Positions 23,711-31,796 of a DNA stretch of 39,132 bases are shown here, piece by piece (within the stretch, counting starts at the first letter, position 1; every line of letters begins with the position of its first letter). A program made the translations under genes and the position numbers. The stretch comes from Gammaproteobacteria bacterium. GTDB lineage: Bacteria > Pseudomonadota > Gammaproteobacteria > GCA-001735895. The notes beneath the pieces are model-generated. The model saw only the letters and a program-made list of their open reading frames with translations. It searched no databases and was not told the origin of the DNA. Location of the stretch: positions 1 through 39,132 of the forward strand of contig JALSKD010000186.1 of the NCBI GenBank assembly GCA_026989015.1, given 5' to 3'.

Positions 23711-23750
23711 CCATAAATTCGATGTATACTCGCGTATCCCGAATTTATGG
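23711..23750. promoter_or_regulatory. Perfect 11-bp inverted repeat around the LysR gene promoter
   Basis: CCATAAATTCG (23711-23721) and CGAATTTATGG (23740-23750) are exact reverse complements 18 bp apart. A -10-like TATACT lies between them at 23725-23730, and the right arm meets the GGAG Shine-Dalgarno of the LysR gene. LysR-family regulators often bind such sites before their own gene, so autoregulation is likely. It could also form an mRNA hairpin if transcription begins upstream of it. Confidence 0.6.
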
Positions 23751-23762
23751 AGTGGCGCTGTC

Positions 23763-24665
23763 ATGAGCGACCGACGACTGAAGGTGTTTCATGCCGTGGC
23801 CAAGCTGCTGAGTTTCACCAAGGCGGCGGAAGCCCTGCACATGACCCAGCCGGCGGTCACTTTCCAGGTGCGTCAGCTCGAGGAGTACTTCAACACCCGG
23901 CTGTTCGACCGCACCCACAACAAGGTCAACCTGACCCCCGCCGGGCAGAAGGTCTATGAGTTCGCCGACCGCATTTTCGACCTCTATGACGAGATGGAGA
24001 ACTCGGTGCGCGAGCTCACCGGGGAGATCTCCGGCGCGTTGACCATCGGCGCCAGTACCACCATTGCCGAATACATGCTGCCGACGCTGCTGGGGCAGTT
24101 CAAGGCCAACTTCCCCGACATCAACATCCGCCTCAAGGTGTCCAACACCGAGGGTATCGTGTCGATGGTCGAGCACAATGTCATCGATCTGGGCGTGGTC
24201 GAGGCCACCGTCGCCAACAAGAATCTGATTGTCGAGGTCTGCCACGACGACCAGCTGGTTGTGGTGACGCCTCCCGATCACGAGCTGACCCGGCGCAAGG
24301 GGCCGGTCAAGCCGAAGGACATCAAGCCCTTCCCGTTCATCTGCCGCGAGGAGGGCTCGGGCACCCGGGAGGTCATCACCGATTACTTCAAGGAGAACGG
24401 CATCACCCCGACGGAGATGGATTTCTGCCTCGAGCTGGGCAGCCCCGAGGCGCTCAAGGGCGCGGTGGAAGCGGGCATGGGCATCTCCATCCTGTCGCGT
24501 TCCACCATCGCCAAGGAACTGAAACTGGGCACGCTGGCCGAGATCCAGCTCGACCCGCCGCTGTCGCGACCCTTCTCTTTCGTTCGCCAGCGTCAGAAAT
24601 TCCGTGTACGGGTGATGGAGGAACTGCTCGAGTTCGCCAAGTCCTACTGCAAATCCAACCCCTGA
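23763..24665 (+). CDS. LysR-family regulator (YeiE/CbbR-like)
   Basis: A 300-residue LysR-type transcription factor. The winged helix-turn-helix is at residues 1-62 (LKVFHAVAKLLSFTKAAEAL, TQPAVTFQVRQLE, NTRLFDRTH), followed by the linker helix and a periplasmic-binding-like effector domain from about 90. The effector part (GASTTIAEYMLPTLLGQF, REEGSGTREVI, AGMGISILSRS) is typical of the CbbR, YeiE and selenium-associated groups. The inducer cannot be read from sequence. The dyad at 23711-23750 sits just before it. A 115-aa unknown protein and a PerM-type permease follow on the same strand. Confidence 0.92.
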   Translation: MSDRRLKVFHAVAKLLSFTKAAEALHMTQPAVTFQVRQLEEYFNTRLFDRTHNKVNLTPAGQKVYEFADRIFDLYDEMENSVRELTGEISGALTIGASTTIAEYMLPTLLGQFKANFPDINIRLKVSNTEGIVSMVEHNVIDLGVVEATVANKNLIVEVCHDDQLVVVTPPDHELTRRKGPVKPKDIKPFPFICREEGSGTREVITDYFKENGITPTEMDFCLELGSPEALKGAVEAGMGISILSRSTIAKELKLGTLAEIQLDPPLSRPFSFVRQRQKFRVRVMEELLEFAKSYCKSNP

Positions 24666-24680
24666 GAAATCCACCACCGC

Positions 24681-25028
24681 ATGTCCGGCAACAAACAGCG
24701 ATTGATGCGCCTCTACGAGCGCCTGAACGATGCCGGGCGTGACAGCCTGCTGGACTATGCCGAATTCCTGGTTGCGCGGCATGTGCAGGACAGGACGGAA
24801 ACGATTCCGGCAGAGCCGAACCCGGCACCAAGGCCTGCCGGCGAAACCGTCATCGCCGCCATTCGCCGGCTGCGTGCGGGCTACCCGATGCTCAATACCG
24901 AGGCCCTGCTCAATGATGTGTCGGCGCTGATGGCCCAGCACACGATGCAGGGACGGCCCGCAGATGAGATCATCGACGATCTCGAAACCCTGTTTGATCA
25001 ACACTACCAACAGCACAGCGGCTCATGA
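24681..25028 (+). CDS. Small conserved-looking protein of unknown function
   Basis: A 115-residue soluble protein that I cannot place in a named family. Residues 1-35 (KQRLMRLYERLNDAGRDSLLDY) form an amphipathic helical segment like those of short DUF2281-type or toxin-antitoxin proteins. A proline-rich linker (about 42-55) follows, then a helical second half (VIAAIRRLRAGYPML). It lies 15 nt after the LysR gene and overlaps the permease gene by 4 nt (ATGA), so it is translated with the permease. No signal peptide or metal motif is visible. Confidence 0.75.
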   Translation: MSGNKQRLMRLYERLNDAGRDSLLDYAEFLVARHVQDRTETIPAEPNPAPRPAGETVIAAIRRLRAGYPMLNTEALLNDVSALMAQHTMQGRPADEIIDDLETLFDQHYQQHSGS

Positions 25029-26125
25029 TCGATGTCCTCAGGCGCTGGTACGAGCGCAATTTCGCCAACCCGCAGACCGTCATCCTGGCGCTGATCCTGA
25101 TCGTCAGCGGCGCGCTGATCTTCTTCTTCAGCGAGCACCTGGCGCCGATCCTGGTCAGTGTGGTGATCGCCTATCTGTTCGAAGGCTGGGTGCAAAAACT
25201 GGAGCGCATCGGTGTCAGCCGCAGCATAGCCGCCAGTCTGATGACCGCGCTGTTCATTACCGGCATTCTGCTGCTGTTTCTGGTCCTGTTGCCCTTGCTG
25301 ACTACCCAGCTGACCGAGCTGTTCCGTGAGTTGCCACGCATGCTCGCTCGCGGTCAGCAACTGCTGTCACAGCTGCCCCAGCGTTATCCGGACTATGTGT
25401 CGGAGCAGCAGGTGCAGGAAATCCTGGGCATGGTACGCGGCGAACTGTCTCAACTGGGACAGAAAATCGTCACCCTGTCGCTGTCGTCGGTGGTCAATGT
25501 CATCACCTTCTTCGTTTATCTGATCGTCATGCCCCTGCTGGTGTTTTTCTTCCTCAAGGACAAACACCTGATCCTCTACTGGCTGAGCCGCTTCCTGCCC
25601 GAGGACCGCGAACTGGTGCAGGATGTCTGGCGCGAGCTGAACATCAAGATCGCCAGCTATGTGCGCGGCAAGTTCATGGAAATTGCCGTGGTGTGGGTAT
25701 CGTCCTACATCGGTTTTGCGCTGATGGGCCTCAACTACGCGATGCTGCTCAGCCTGCTGGTCGGGCTGTCGGTGATCATTCCCTATGTGGGCGCCACGGT
25801 GGTGACCATTCCGGTGATGTTGATTGCCTTCTTCCAGTTCGGCTGGAGCGAGACCTTCGGCTATGTGATGCTCATCTATGGCATCATCCAGTTTCTCGAT
25901 GGCAACCTGCTGGTGCCGCTCCTGTTCTCCGAAGTGGTCAATCTGCACCCGGTGGCGATCATCATCGCGGTGGTGTTCTTCGGCAGCCTGTGGGGGGTAT
26001 GGGGCGTGTTTTTCGCGATTCCGCTGGCCACGCTGATCCAGTCGGTGATCAATGTCTGGCCGTCGCAGCAACGGCAATTGCCGAAGCAGCCACCGGCGGC
26101 CGCACCGCCGCCGGCGGAGGGCTGA
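25025..26125 (+). CDS. AI-2E/PerM-family permease
   Basis: A 366-residue inner-membrane protein of the AI-2E transporter (PerM/TqsA) family. Hydrophobic segments include TVILALILIVSGALIFFF, SLMTALFITGILLLFLVL, VINVITFFVYLIVMPLLVFFFL-like helix about 155-180, and several towards the end (VNLHPVAIIIAVVFFGSLWG). Relatives export autoinducer-2 or exchange ions; most have no known substrate. It overlaps the 115-aa gene by 4 nt. Its stop codon directly abuts that of convergent bcp (TGATCA at 26123-26128). Confidence 0.9.
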   Translation: MIDVLRRWYERNFANPQTVILALILIVSGALIFFFSEHLAPILVSVVIAYLFEGWVQKLERIGVSRSIAASLMTALFITGILLLFLVLLPLLTTQLTELFRELPRMLARGQQLLSQLPQRYPDYVSEQQVQEILGMVRGELSQLGQKIVTLSLSSVVNVITFFVYLIVMPLLVFFFLKDKHLILYWLSRFLPEDRELVQDVWRELNIKIASYVRGKFMEIAVVWVSSYIGFALMGLNYAMLLSLLVGLSVIIPYVGATVVTIPVMLIAFFQFGWSETFGYVMLIYGIIQFLDGNLLVPLLFSEVVNLHPVAIIIAVVFFGSLWGVWGVFFAIPLATLIQSVINVWPSQQRQLPKQPPAAAPPPAEG

Positions 26126-26602
26126 TCAGCCGCCGGCCAGCTCGCGAACGGCTTCCAGCACTTCCTCGACATGGCCCGGCACCTTGACTTTGCGCCATTC
26201 GCGGCGCAGCACGCCGTTGCCGTCGATGAGGAAGGTGCTGCGTTCTATGCCCATGAATTCCTTGCCGTAGAGCTTTTTCTTGCGGATCACATCGAAGGCG
26301 CGGCACAGGCTCTCGTCCTCGTCCGACAGCAGGTCGAAGGGGAACTCCTGCTTGGCCTTGAAGTTTTCGTGGCGGCGCAGGCTGTCGCGGGAGACGCCGA
26401 GGATATCCGTGTTCAATGCCTGGAACTCGGCATAGTGGTCGCGGAAGTCCTTGCCTTCCTGGGTGCAGCCGGGCGTGCTGTCCTTGGGGTAGAAATACAG
26501 CACCAGGTTGCGGCCTGCAAAGTCCTTCAGGCAGAGGGTTTTGTCGCCGGTGGCGGGGCGGCAGAAGTCGGGAACGGTATCGCCGATCCGGGGTGCGCTC
26601 AT
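26126..26602 (-). CDS. bcp: Thioredoxin-dependent peroxiredoxin (Bcp/PrxQ)
   Basis: Bcp reduces hydrogen peroxide and organic hydroperoxides using thioredoxin. The 158-residue length is typical. The peroxidatic cysteine is in YPKDSTPGCTQEGKDF near residue 46; the resolving cysteine found five residues later in many PrxQ proteins is absent (the position is Asp/Phe), so this looks like a one-cysteine-type or distal-resolving form, possibly using the Cys in SLCRAFDV. A GAGGAG Shine-Dalgarno precedes the ATG. It is divergent from dapA, as in many gammaproteobacteria where bcp and dapA are neighbours. Confidence 0.94.
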   Translation of the reverse strand: MSAPRIGDTVPDFCRPATGDKTLCLKDFAGRNLVLYFYPKDSTPGCTQEGKDFRDHYAEFQALNTDILGVSRDSLRRHENFKAKQEFPFDLLSDEDESLCRAFDVIRKKKLYGKEFMGIERSTFLIDGNGVLRREWRKVKVPGHVEEVLEAVRELAGG

Positions 26603-26645
26603 GGGGTCTCCTCGCTGGGGTTTTTCTTGTGAACAACGGGCAGTC

Positions 26646-26654
26646 TTTATACCA
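26646..26654 (-). promoter_or_regulatory. Candidate extended -10 promoter for bcp
   Basis: In the 95-bp gap between bcp and dapA the minus strand reads TGGTATAAA (26646-26654), an extended -10 element. On the plus strand the same bases give TATACC preceded 16 bp upstream by TTGTGA, a weaker candidate for dapA, so the two promoters may overlap. Confidence 0.45.
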
Positions 26655-26697
26655 TACGCCCCTTGCGAATTTTACTCACTGTTACGGGGTGCATGAC

Positions 26698-27573
26698 ATG
26701 TTCAAGGGCTCACTGGTCGCCTTGGTGACACCGATGCGCGACAACGGCGACATCGATTATGATGCCTTGCAGACGCTGATCGACTTCCATGTCGGTCAGG
26801 GCAGTCATGGCCTGGTCATCGCCGGCACCACCGGCGAGTCGGCAACGCTGGATTTCGACGAGCACTGCGAGCTGCTGGCGCGTTCGAGGGAGATGATCGG
26901 CGGCCGCATTCCGATGATCGCCGGCACCGGCGCCAATTCCACCCGCGAGGCGATCCACCTTACCGGATGCGCCCAGAAGGCCGGCGCCGATGCGGCCCTG
27001 CTGGTGACCCCCTATTACAACAAGCCGACCCAGGAAGGGCTGTACCGGCACCACAAGGCCATTGCCGAAGCCGTGGACATTCCGCAGATTCTCTACAATG
27101 TGCCGGGCCGCACCGCCTGCGACATGTTGCCGGAGACGGTCGAGCGCCTGTCGCGTATCGGCAACATCATCGGCATCAAGGAAGCCACCGGCGATCTGGA
27201 GCGCCTGCGCCAGATTCAGCAACGGGTCGATGACGATTTCCTGCTGCTCAGTGGCGATGACGCCACCACCCGCGAGTTCCTGCTGCAGGGGGGGCACGGC
27301 TCGATTTCGGTCACCGCGAATGTGGCGCCCGCGGCGATGGCGCAGATGGAAGAGGCCGCACTGGCCGGGCGCGCCGACGAGGCCGCAGCCATCGACGCCC
27401 GCCTGCAGGAACTGCACTCGGCGCTGTTTGTCGAATCGAACCCGATCCCGGTCAAATGGGCGGTCAGCCAGATGGGTCTTTGCGGCGGCCACATGCGCCT
27501 GCCGATGACGCCCCTGTCCGAAACCTTTCACTCAACCGTCCGTCAGGCCATGACGGCAGCAGGTATTGCTTGA
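26698..27573 (+). CDS. dapA: 4-hydroxy-tetrahydrodipicolinate synthase
   Basis: DapA condenses pyruvate with aspartate semialdehyde, the first committed step to diaminopimelate and lysine. The 291-residue product begins FKGSLVALVTPM and has AGTTGESATL, LLVTPYYNKPTQEGL and LYNVPGRT, with the Schiff-base lysine in IGIKEATGDLERL near residue 161. The start at 26698 gives the standard length. The stop shares one base with the bamC start (TGATG), so translation is coupled. Confidence 0.97.
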   Translation: MFKGSLVALVTPMRDNGDIDYDALQTLIDFHVGQGSHGLVIAGTTGESATLDFDEHCELLARSREMIGGRIPMIAGTGANSTREAIHLTGCAQKAGADAALLVTPYYNKPTQEGLYRHHKAIAEAVDIPQILYNVPGRTACDMLPETVERLSRIGNIIGIKEATGDLERLRQIQQRVDDDFLLLSGDDATTREFLLQGGHGSISVTANVAPAAMAQMEEAALAGRADEAAAIDARLQELHSALFVESNPIPVKWAVSQMGLCGGHMRLPMTPLSETFHSTVRQAMTAAGIA

Positions 27574-28640
27574 TGCGTCCTTTCTCTCTTGTCTTCACCT
27601 TCGCGGCCGCTGCGCTGCTTTCCGCCTGCGCCAGTACCGACGACGCCGGCCTCAACTACCGGGAAGCAGTGGTCACGCCGACCCTGGAAACCCCGCCCGA
27701 CCTGATCGCCCGCGACCTCGAACGCAACCTGGATGTACCGGGCAGCGCCATAGGCAAACCGGAGAACACAGGGCGTTTCGTCGAAACCGGCAACCTCAAT
27801 ATCGAACCGCGCACGCTGCCTAAATTCGAGGGCATGAAACTGGTCGGTGAATGCGGTGTCAACTGGCTGGAAGTGGATGCCCCTGCCGAGCGGATCTGGC
27901 CGCAGCTGCGCGAGTTCTGGGCGGAGCAGGGCTTCCGTCTGCAGAAGGACGAGCCTGCGATCGGTGTCATGGAGACCGAATGGCTGTCGATGAAGACCGG
28001 TGGGGATTCCTTTTTTGCCAATCTGCTGGCCAGCCTGCGCGCCGCGGAATACCGCGATCAATACCTGACCCGCGTCGAGCGCAGTGCGGAGGGCAAGACC
28101 CGCATCAAGGTTGCCCATCGCGGGCAGGAGCTGGTGGTCGACGAGACCAATCCGCACACCGGCGCCGGTACCCAGGGCTGGCAGTTGATGCCGCCGGATC
28201 CCGACAAGGAGCGCGAAATGCTGTCGCGGATGATGATTTTCCTTGGCATGCAGGACCCGCGGCGACGGGCCGAACTGCAGAAGCTCGGACTGTTTCAGCC
28301 GCTGGCGAAGCTGACCCGCGACGAGGAAGACGCCAGCCCTTACCTGCTGGTCCGGCAGGGCTTTGAACAGAGCTGGAACCGGCTGGTCCACGCACTGGAC
28401 CGGCTGGCGGTTCCGGTGCGTTCGCTGCAGCTGGACGAGAACAGTGGCCGGCTGGAACTCGACAGTGCCGCGCTGTCCGCGTTGCTCGAACAGAAGGTCC
28501 CGGAACCGCTGCTGATCCGGGTTCAGGGCAGTCCCAATGCGAATGTCACGCGCGTTGAGCTGCGCCGTCCCAACGATACGGTGGACAGCTCCGACGAGGC
28601 GATGGCGGTACTGCAATTCCTCTACAAGCAGTTGAGGTAA
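27573..28640 (+). CDS. bamC: Outer membrane assembly lipoprotein BamC
   Basis: BamC is a lipoprotein of the BAM complex that folds outer-membrane beta-barrels. The 355-residue product has a lipobox LLSACAS with the lipidated cysteine at about residue 19, an extended N-terminal stretch that in E. coli wraps round BamD, and two helix-grip domains. NlpB/DapX-family identity is supported by its fixed position after dapA. It overlaps dapA by 1 nt; the hydrolase gene follows 8 nt after its stop. Confidence 0.9.
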   Translation: MRPFSLVFTFAAAALLSACASTDDAGLNYREAVVTPTLETPPDLIARDLERNLDVPGSAIGKPENTGRFVETGNLNIEPRTLPKFEGMKLVGECGVNWLEVDAPAERIWPQLREFWAEQGFRLQKDEPAIGVMETEWLSMKTGGDSFFANLLASLRAAEYRDQYLTRVERSAEGKTRIKVAHRGQELVVDETNPHTGAGTQGWQLMPPDPDKEREMLSRMMIFLGMQDPRRRAELQKLGLFQPLAKLTRDEEDASPYLLVRQGFEQSWNRLVHALDRLAVPVRSLQLDENSGRLELDSAALSALLEQKVPEPLLIRVQGSPNANVTRVELRRPNDTVDSSDEAMAVLQFLYKQLR

Positions 28641-28648
28641 GCCGTCGC

Positions 28649-29407
28649 ATGCGGCTGGCTTCTCTGGGCAGCGGGAGCAAGGGCAACGCCACCCTGGTGG
28701 AAGGTGCCGAAGGCTGTGTGCTGATCGACTGCGGCTTCTCGCTCAGGCAGTTCGAGCAACGGCTGGAGCGGTTGCAGCTGGCCCCCGAGGCGATCCGTGC
28801 GTTGCTGGTCACCCACGAGCACTCCGATCACGGCTCCGGCGTGGCCAAGGTGGCCGCGCGCTACGGCATTCCGGTGGTCACCACCGTGGGCACCGCCCGA
28901 TGCCTGCAGCTGGAGCAGTATGAGGCGATCCGCGGCGGTGACGAGTTCTGCTTCGCCGGCTTGTCGGTACGCGCGGTCACCGTGCCCCATGATGCGGCCG
29001 AGCCGGTGCAGTTCGTGTTCGAGGAACCGGCCAGCGGGCTCCGGCTCGGTGTGCTGACCGACAGCGGGCATGTCAGCGATCACATGATCGATGCCTATTG
29101 CGAGCTGGACGCCCTGTTGCTCGAATTCAATTATGACGACGCCATGCTGGAGAACGGCCCCTATCCGCCCCGGCTCAAGCAGCGCATCGCCGGTCGCCAC
29201 GGTCACCTGTCCAATACACAGTCGCTGGGACTGTTGCAGCGCATCGACCGGCAACGGCTGAAACGGCTGATCGCCGGCCACCTGTCGGAGAAGAACAACC
29301 GTCCCGACATCGTGGCCGGGCTGTTGCGGGACTGGCAGGGCAGTGGGAATCCCTGCGATACCCGCATTGCCTGCCAGCAACAGGGCTTTCACTGGGTGGA
29401 CATCTGA
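28649..29407 (+). CDS. Metallo-beta-lactamase-fold hydrolase (WalJ/YycJ-like)
   Basis: A 252-residue cytoplasmic hydrolase of the metallo-beta-lactamase superfamily. The metal motif THEHSDHGSG is at about residue 53, with VPHDAAEP and LTDSGHVSDHM supplying further ligands. The opening RLASLGSGSKGNATLV is typical of the YycJ/WalJ group, which is linked to DNA or RNA processing, though its substrate is uncertain. Position between bamC and later genes is conserved in pseudomonads, where purC follows; purC is not present here. Confidence 0.9.
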   Translation: MRLASLGSGSKGNATLVEGAEGCVLIDCGFSLRQFEQRLERLQLAPEAIRALLVTHEHSDHGSGVAKVAARYGIPVVTTVGTARCLQLEQYEAIRGGDEFCFAGLSVRAVTVPHDAAEPVQFVFEEPASGLRLGVLTDSGHVSDHMIDAYCELDALLLEFNYDDAMLENGPYPPRLKQRIAGRHGHLSNTQSLGLLQRIDRQRLKRLIAGHLSEKNNRPDIVAGLLRDWQGSGNPCDTRIACQQQGFHWVDI

Positions 29408-29426
29408 GAAGGAGCACAGAACGACT

Positions 29427-30092
29427 ATGGACGGTGTACTGATTCTGGCGGGGTTGCTGGCCCTGCTGATGCTGTTGGCGCTGTGGCGGTCCGGTCGCCA
29501 GCTGCGGCGCCGGCGACTGCTTTCCGGCGGGTTGTGGGGGCTGCACTCGTTGGCTCTGCTGCTCGCCTTTTTCCTGCTGTTGATGATCTATTCCAATCTG
29601 CAGACCTACCGCCGGCTGACCCATGAACAGCCAGTGGCCGATGTCTACCTGCGCCAGCTGGCGCCGCGCCGCTATCAACTGTCCCTGGCCCTTCCCGGCA
29701 GGGAGAAGGACGATTACTACCTGCTCGAGGGGGATCAGTGGCAGCTGGATGCACGGGTGCTCAAGTGGAAGCCTTGGGCCAACCTGCTGGGGCTGGACAG
29801 CCATTACCGGCTGGAACGGCTGAGCAGCCGCTATGCCTCGGTGGATGAGGCGCGCCGGCGCAGACCCAGTGTCCATGACCTGTCGCCGCCGCCCCGCGGG
29901 CTGGATGTGTGGCGCCTGCAGGCCCTGCTGCGCGAGCGCATCCGCTTCGTCGACACCCTGTTCGGGCAGAGCGTGTACATGCCGATGGCAGACGGTGCCC
30001 ACTACCGGGTGAGCATGGGGCAGAGCGGGCTGCTGGTGCGCGCGCAAAACGAAGCCGCCCGTGAGGCGGCTGCGCGGCTGGCGTCGAACTGA
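29427..30092 (+). CDS. Membrane-anchored protein of unknown function
   Basis: A 221-residue protein with two hydrophobic segments (VLILAGLLALLMLLALW at 4-20 and LHSLALLLAFFLLLMIY at about 40-58) separated by an arginine-rich loop, then a soluble domain of about 160 residues. The region YYLLEGDQWQLDARVLKWK to LGLDSHYRLERLSSRY is family-like and occurs in proteins annotated as cation/multidrug efflux; I see no transport features. The start at 29427 has AAGGAG about 12 nt upstream. It is last in the dapA-bamC unit and converges with folE2 over a 19-bp gap. Confidence 0.75.
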   Translation: MDGVLILAGLLALLMLLALWRSGRQLRRRRLLSGGLWGLHSLALLLAFFLLLMIYSNLQTYRRLTHEQPVADVYLRQLAPRRYQLSLALPGREKDDYYLLEGDQWQLDARVLKWKPWANLLGLDSHYRLERLSSRYASVDEARRRRPSVHDLSPPPRGLDVWRLQALLRERIRFVDTLFGQSVYMPMADGAHYRVSMGQSGLLVRAQNEAAREAAARLASN

Positions 30093-30111
30093 TATGGGAC
30101 AGGTCTGCGGG

Positions 30112-30930
30112 TCAGACCGCGTCCTTGTCGTGTTCGATCAGTGCGTAGGCCGAATGGTTGTGGATGGACTCGAAATTCTCCGACTCCAGCACATAGGCGC
30201 GGATGCGGTCGTCCTCGTTGAGCCGGACTGCGACATCGCGCACCATGTCCTCGACGAACTTGGGATTGTCATAGGCGCGTTCGGTGACGTATTTCTCGTC
30301 CGGCCGCTTGAGCAGGCCGTAGAGCTCGCAGGAGGCCTGGCTTTCCACCATCTCGATGATCTCCTCGATCCACACGAAGCCGCGGGTTTTCACATTCACC
30401 GTGACATGGGAGCGCTGGTTGTGCGCGCCGCGGTCTGAAATCGACTTGGAGCAGGGGCACAGGCTGGTCACCGGCACCACCACCTTGATACGGGTTTCGG
30501 TCTTGCCGTTGCGGATCTCGCCGATCAGGCTGACATCGTAGTCAAGCAGGGATTCCACGCCGGTGACGGGCGCCTTCTTGTTGATGAAGTAGGGAAAGCT
30601 CATCTCGATGTAACCGGCCTCGGCTTCCAGCAGCTCGACCATCTCCTTGAGCATGTCCTTGAACGAGTCGACCGAAATTTCCTTTTCGTGGTCGTTGAGA
30701 ATCTTGACGAAACGCGACATGTGCGTGCCCTTGAAGTGGTGCGGCAGGTACACGTACATGTTGAAGTTGGCAACGGTATGCTGGATGCCGTCGGAGCGGT
30801 CGCGCATCACGACCGGATGGCGAATGTCCTTGATGCCGACCTTGTTGATGGCGATGTTGCGCACATCGGCACTGCCCTGAACATCAGGGATGTCGGTGAC
30901 GCAATCGTCGGTGGTACAGGTTGTGCTCAT
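30112..30930 (-). CDS. folE2: GTP cyclohydrolase IB (FolE2)
   Basis: FolE2 converts GTP to dihydroneopterin triphosphate, first step of folate synthesis and of queuosine-type deazapurines. The 272-residue product matches the family: [19 protein letters not shown] near residue 42, and the metal/catalytic cysteine motif TSLCPCSK near residue 157 followed by [10 protein letters not shown]. Unlike zinc-dependent FolE it works with several metals and often serves in zinc-poor cells. It has its own promoter at 30989-31017. I see no obvious Zur-like dyad there. Confidence 0.96.
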   Translation of the reverse strand: MSTTCTTDDCVTDIPDVQGSADVRNIAINKVGIKDIRHPVVMRDRSDGIQHTVANFNMYVYLPHHFKGTHMSRFVKILNDHEKEISVDSFKDMLKEMVELLEAEAGYIEMSFPYFINKKAPVTGVESLLDYDVSLIGEIRNGKTETRIKVVVPVTSLCPCSKSISDRGAHNQRSHVTVNVKTRGFVWIEEIIEMVESQASCELYGLLKRPDEKYVTERAYDNPKFVEDMVRDVAVRLNEDDRIRAYVLESENFESIHNHSAYALIEHDKDAV

Positions 30931-30988
30931 GTCAGATCCTCGATCCGGGCCGGGTCAGCGGAACCCGGACTCGCGAAAAAAGGCGGCC

Positions 30989-31017
30989 ATTATACTCGGC
31001 GCGGGCGGGCTTGTCCC
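30989..31017 (-). promoter_or_regulatory. Predicted folE2 promoter
   Basis: On the minus strand GGGACA (31012-31017, four of six) is followed after exactly 17 bp by a perfect TATAAT (30989-30994). Transcription would start near 30982, about 50 nt before folE2. Confidence 0.7.
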
Positions 31018-31056
31018 AGCCGGGATGCCCCCTATGCCGGGCATCGGCCGGCCGGA

Positions 31057-31392
31057 TCAGCTGCAGCCCTTCGGGCGCGGCAGGCCGGCGATCTTGTTGG
31101 CGCACTTGATCAGGCCGGTGGGGAACAGTGAGTAGATGTATTTCTGGTCGCTGCGTTCCTTGCCGTACTTCTTCTTCATCAGCTTGGAGAAGGCGCGGGG
31201 TTCACAGACCGTGCCGTTCTCCTGGAAATACTCGCGGGCCAGGTTGATGATGTCCCAGTGCTCTTCGGTGAGTTCCGGGATTTTTTCGTTCTTGGCGATG
31301 ACCTCGGCCAGTTCCGGGCTCCACTCGTCCAGGTTCTCCAGCCATCCGGCCTCGCTCAGTTGAATGGTCTTGCCATTGACTACAGCTTCCAT
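31057..31392 (-). CDS. DsrC/TusE-family sulfur carrier protein
   Basis: A 111-residue member of the DsrC/TusE family, which carries sulfur on a C-terminal cysteine for sulfite reductase or for tRNA 2-thiolation. The C-terminal arm ends IAGLPRPKGCS, so the universal penultimate cysteine is present (C110). The second cysteine of true DsrC, 11 residues earlier, is replaced by Asn; instead Cys97 is 13 residues before C110. This argues against a canonical DsrC and for a TusE-like or variant carrier. A good Shine-Dalgarno (AGAGG) precedes the ATG, and it has its own -10 box at 31434-31439. Confidence 0.9.
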   Translation of the reverse strand: MEAVVNGKTIQLSEAGWLENLDEWSPELAEVIAKNEKIPELTEEHWDIINLAREYFQENGTVCEPRAFSKLMKKKYGKERSDQKYIYSLFPTGLIKCANKIAGLPRPKGCS

Positions 31393-31433
31393 AATTACCT
31401 CTGTTGTTGAATACCTTAGTGATTTACTCGGTT

Positions 31434-31439
31434 ATTCTA
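31434..31439 (-). promoter_or_regulatory. Candidate -10 box for the DsrC/TusE-like gene
   Basis: The minus strand reads TAGAAT at 31434-31439, five of six consensus bases, about 42 bp before the ATG. The upstream -35 region has a T-rich run but no clear hexamer. Confidence 0.45.
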
Positions 31440-31514
31440 GCGAAAAAACGGAAAACATGGCCCCATAAACCGCACGGGTATAGCGCCGCGCACCAGCAGG
31501 GAAGGAGCAGCAAG

Positions 31515-31541
31515 GAAGAAAGGGGCGGCGCTGGCCGCCCC
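31515..31541 (-). terminator. Terminator after the cold-shock gene
   Basis: On the minus strand GGGGCGGC and GCCGCCCC pair perfectly around CAGC (31522-31541) and are followed by TTTCTT. It lies about 11 bp after the csp stop codon and is a clear intrinsic terminator. Confidence 0.8.
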
Positions 31542-31552
31542 GGAGGAAGGGT

Positions 31553-31762
31553 TTATTCGGGGGTTACATTCTCGGCCTGAAGGCCCTTGGCGCCTTCGGT
31601 GACCTGCATCGTGACCTTCTGGCCTTCATGCAGGGTCTTGTGTCCCTCGGCATTGATGGCGCTGTAATGAACGAAAACATCCTGCCCACTGTCCTGGGAG
31701 ATGAAGCCGAATCCCTTGGTATCGTTGAACCATTTGACGGTGCCCGCTACTAATTCAGACAT
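31553..31762 (-). CDS. CspA-family cold-shock protein
   Basis: A 69-residue single OB-fold RNA chaperone that melts mRNA secondary structure. RNP1 (KGFGFI) and RNP2 (VFVHY) are both present, in [15 protein letters not shown] and DVFVHYSAI. The frame is open further upstream to 31909, but the family start is at 31762. A promoter lies at 31822-31851, so the mRNA has a leader of about 53 nt containing a stable hairpin. Confidence 0.96.
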   Translation of the reverse strand: MSELVAGTVKWFNDTKGFGFISQDSGQDVFVHYSAINAEGHKTLHEGQKVTMQVTEGAKGLQAENVTPE

Positions 31763-31796
31763 AACGCTACTCTTTCTCTCTGCTGGTTGATCAAAT

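Noticed and set aside
30931-31056. Zinc-responsive (Zur) control of folE2
   Set aside because: Zinc-linked folE2 genes often have a Zur dyad over the promoter, but I see no AT-rich dyad of that type around 30989-31017.
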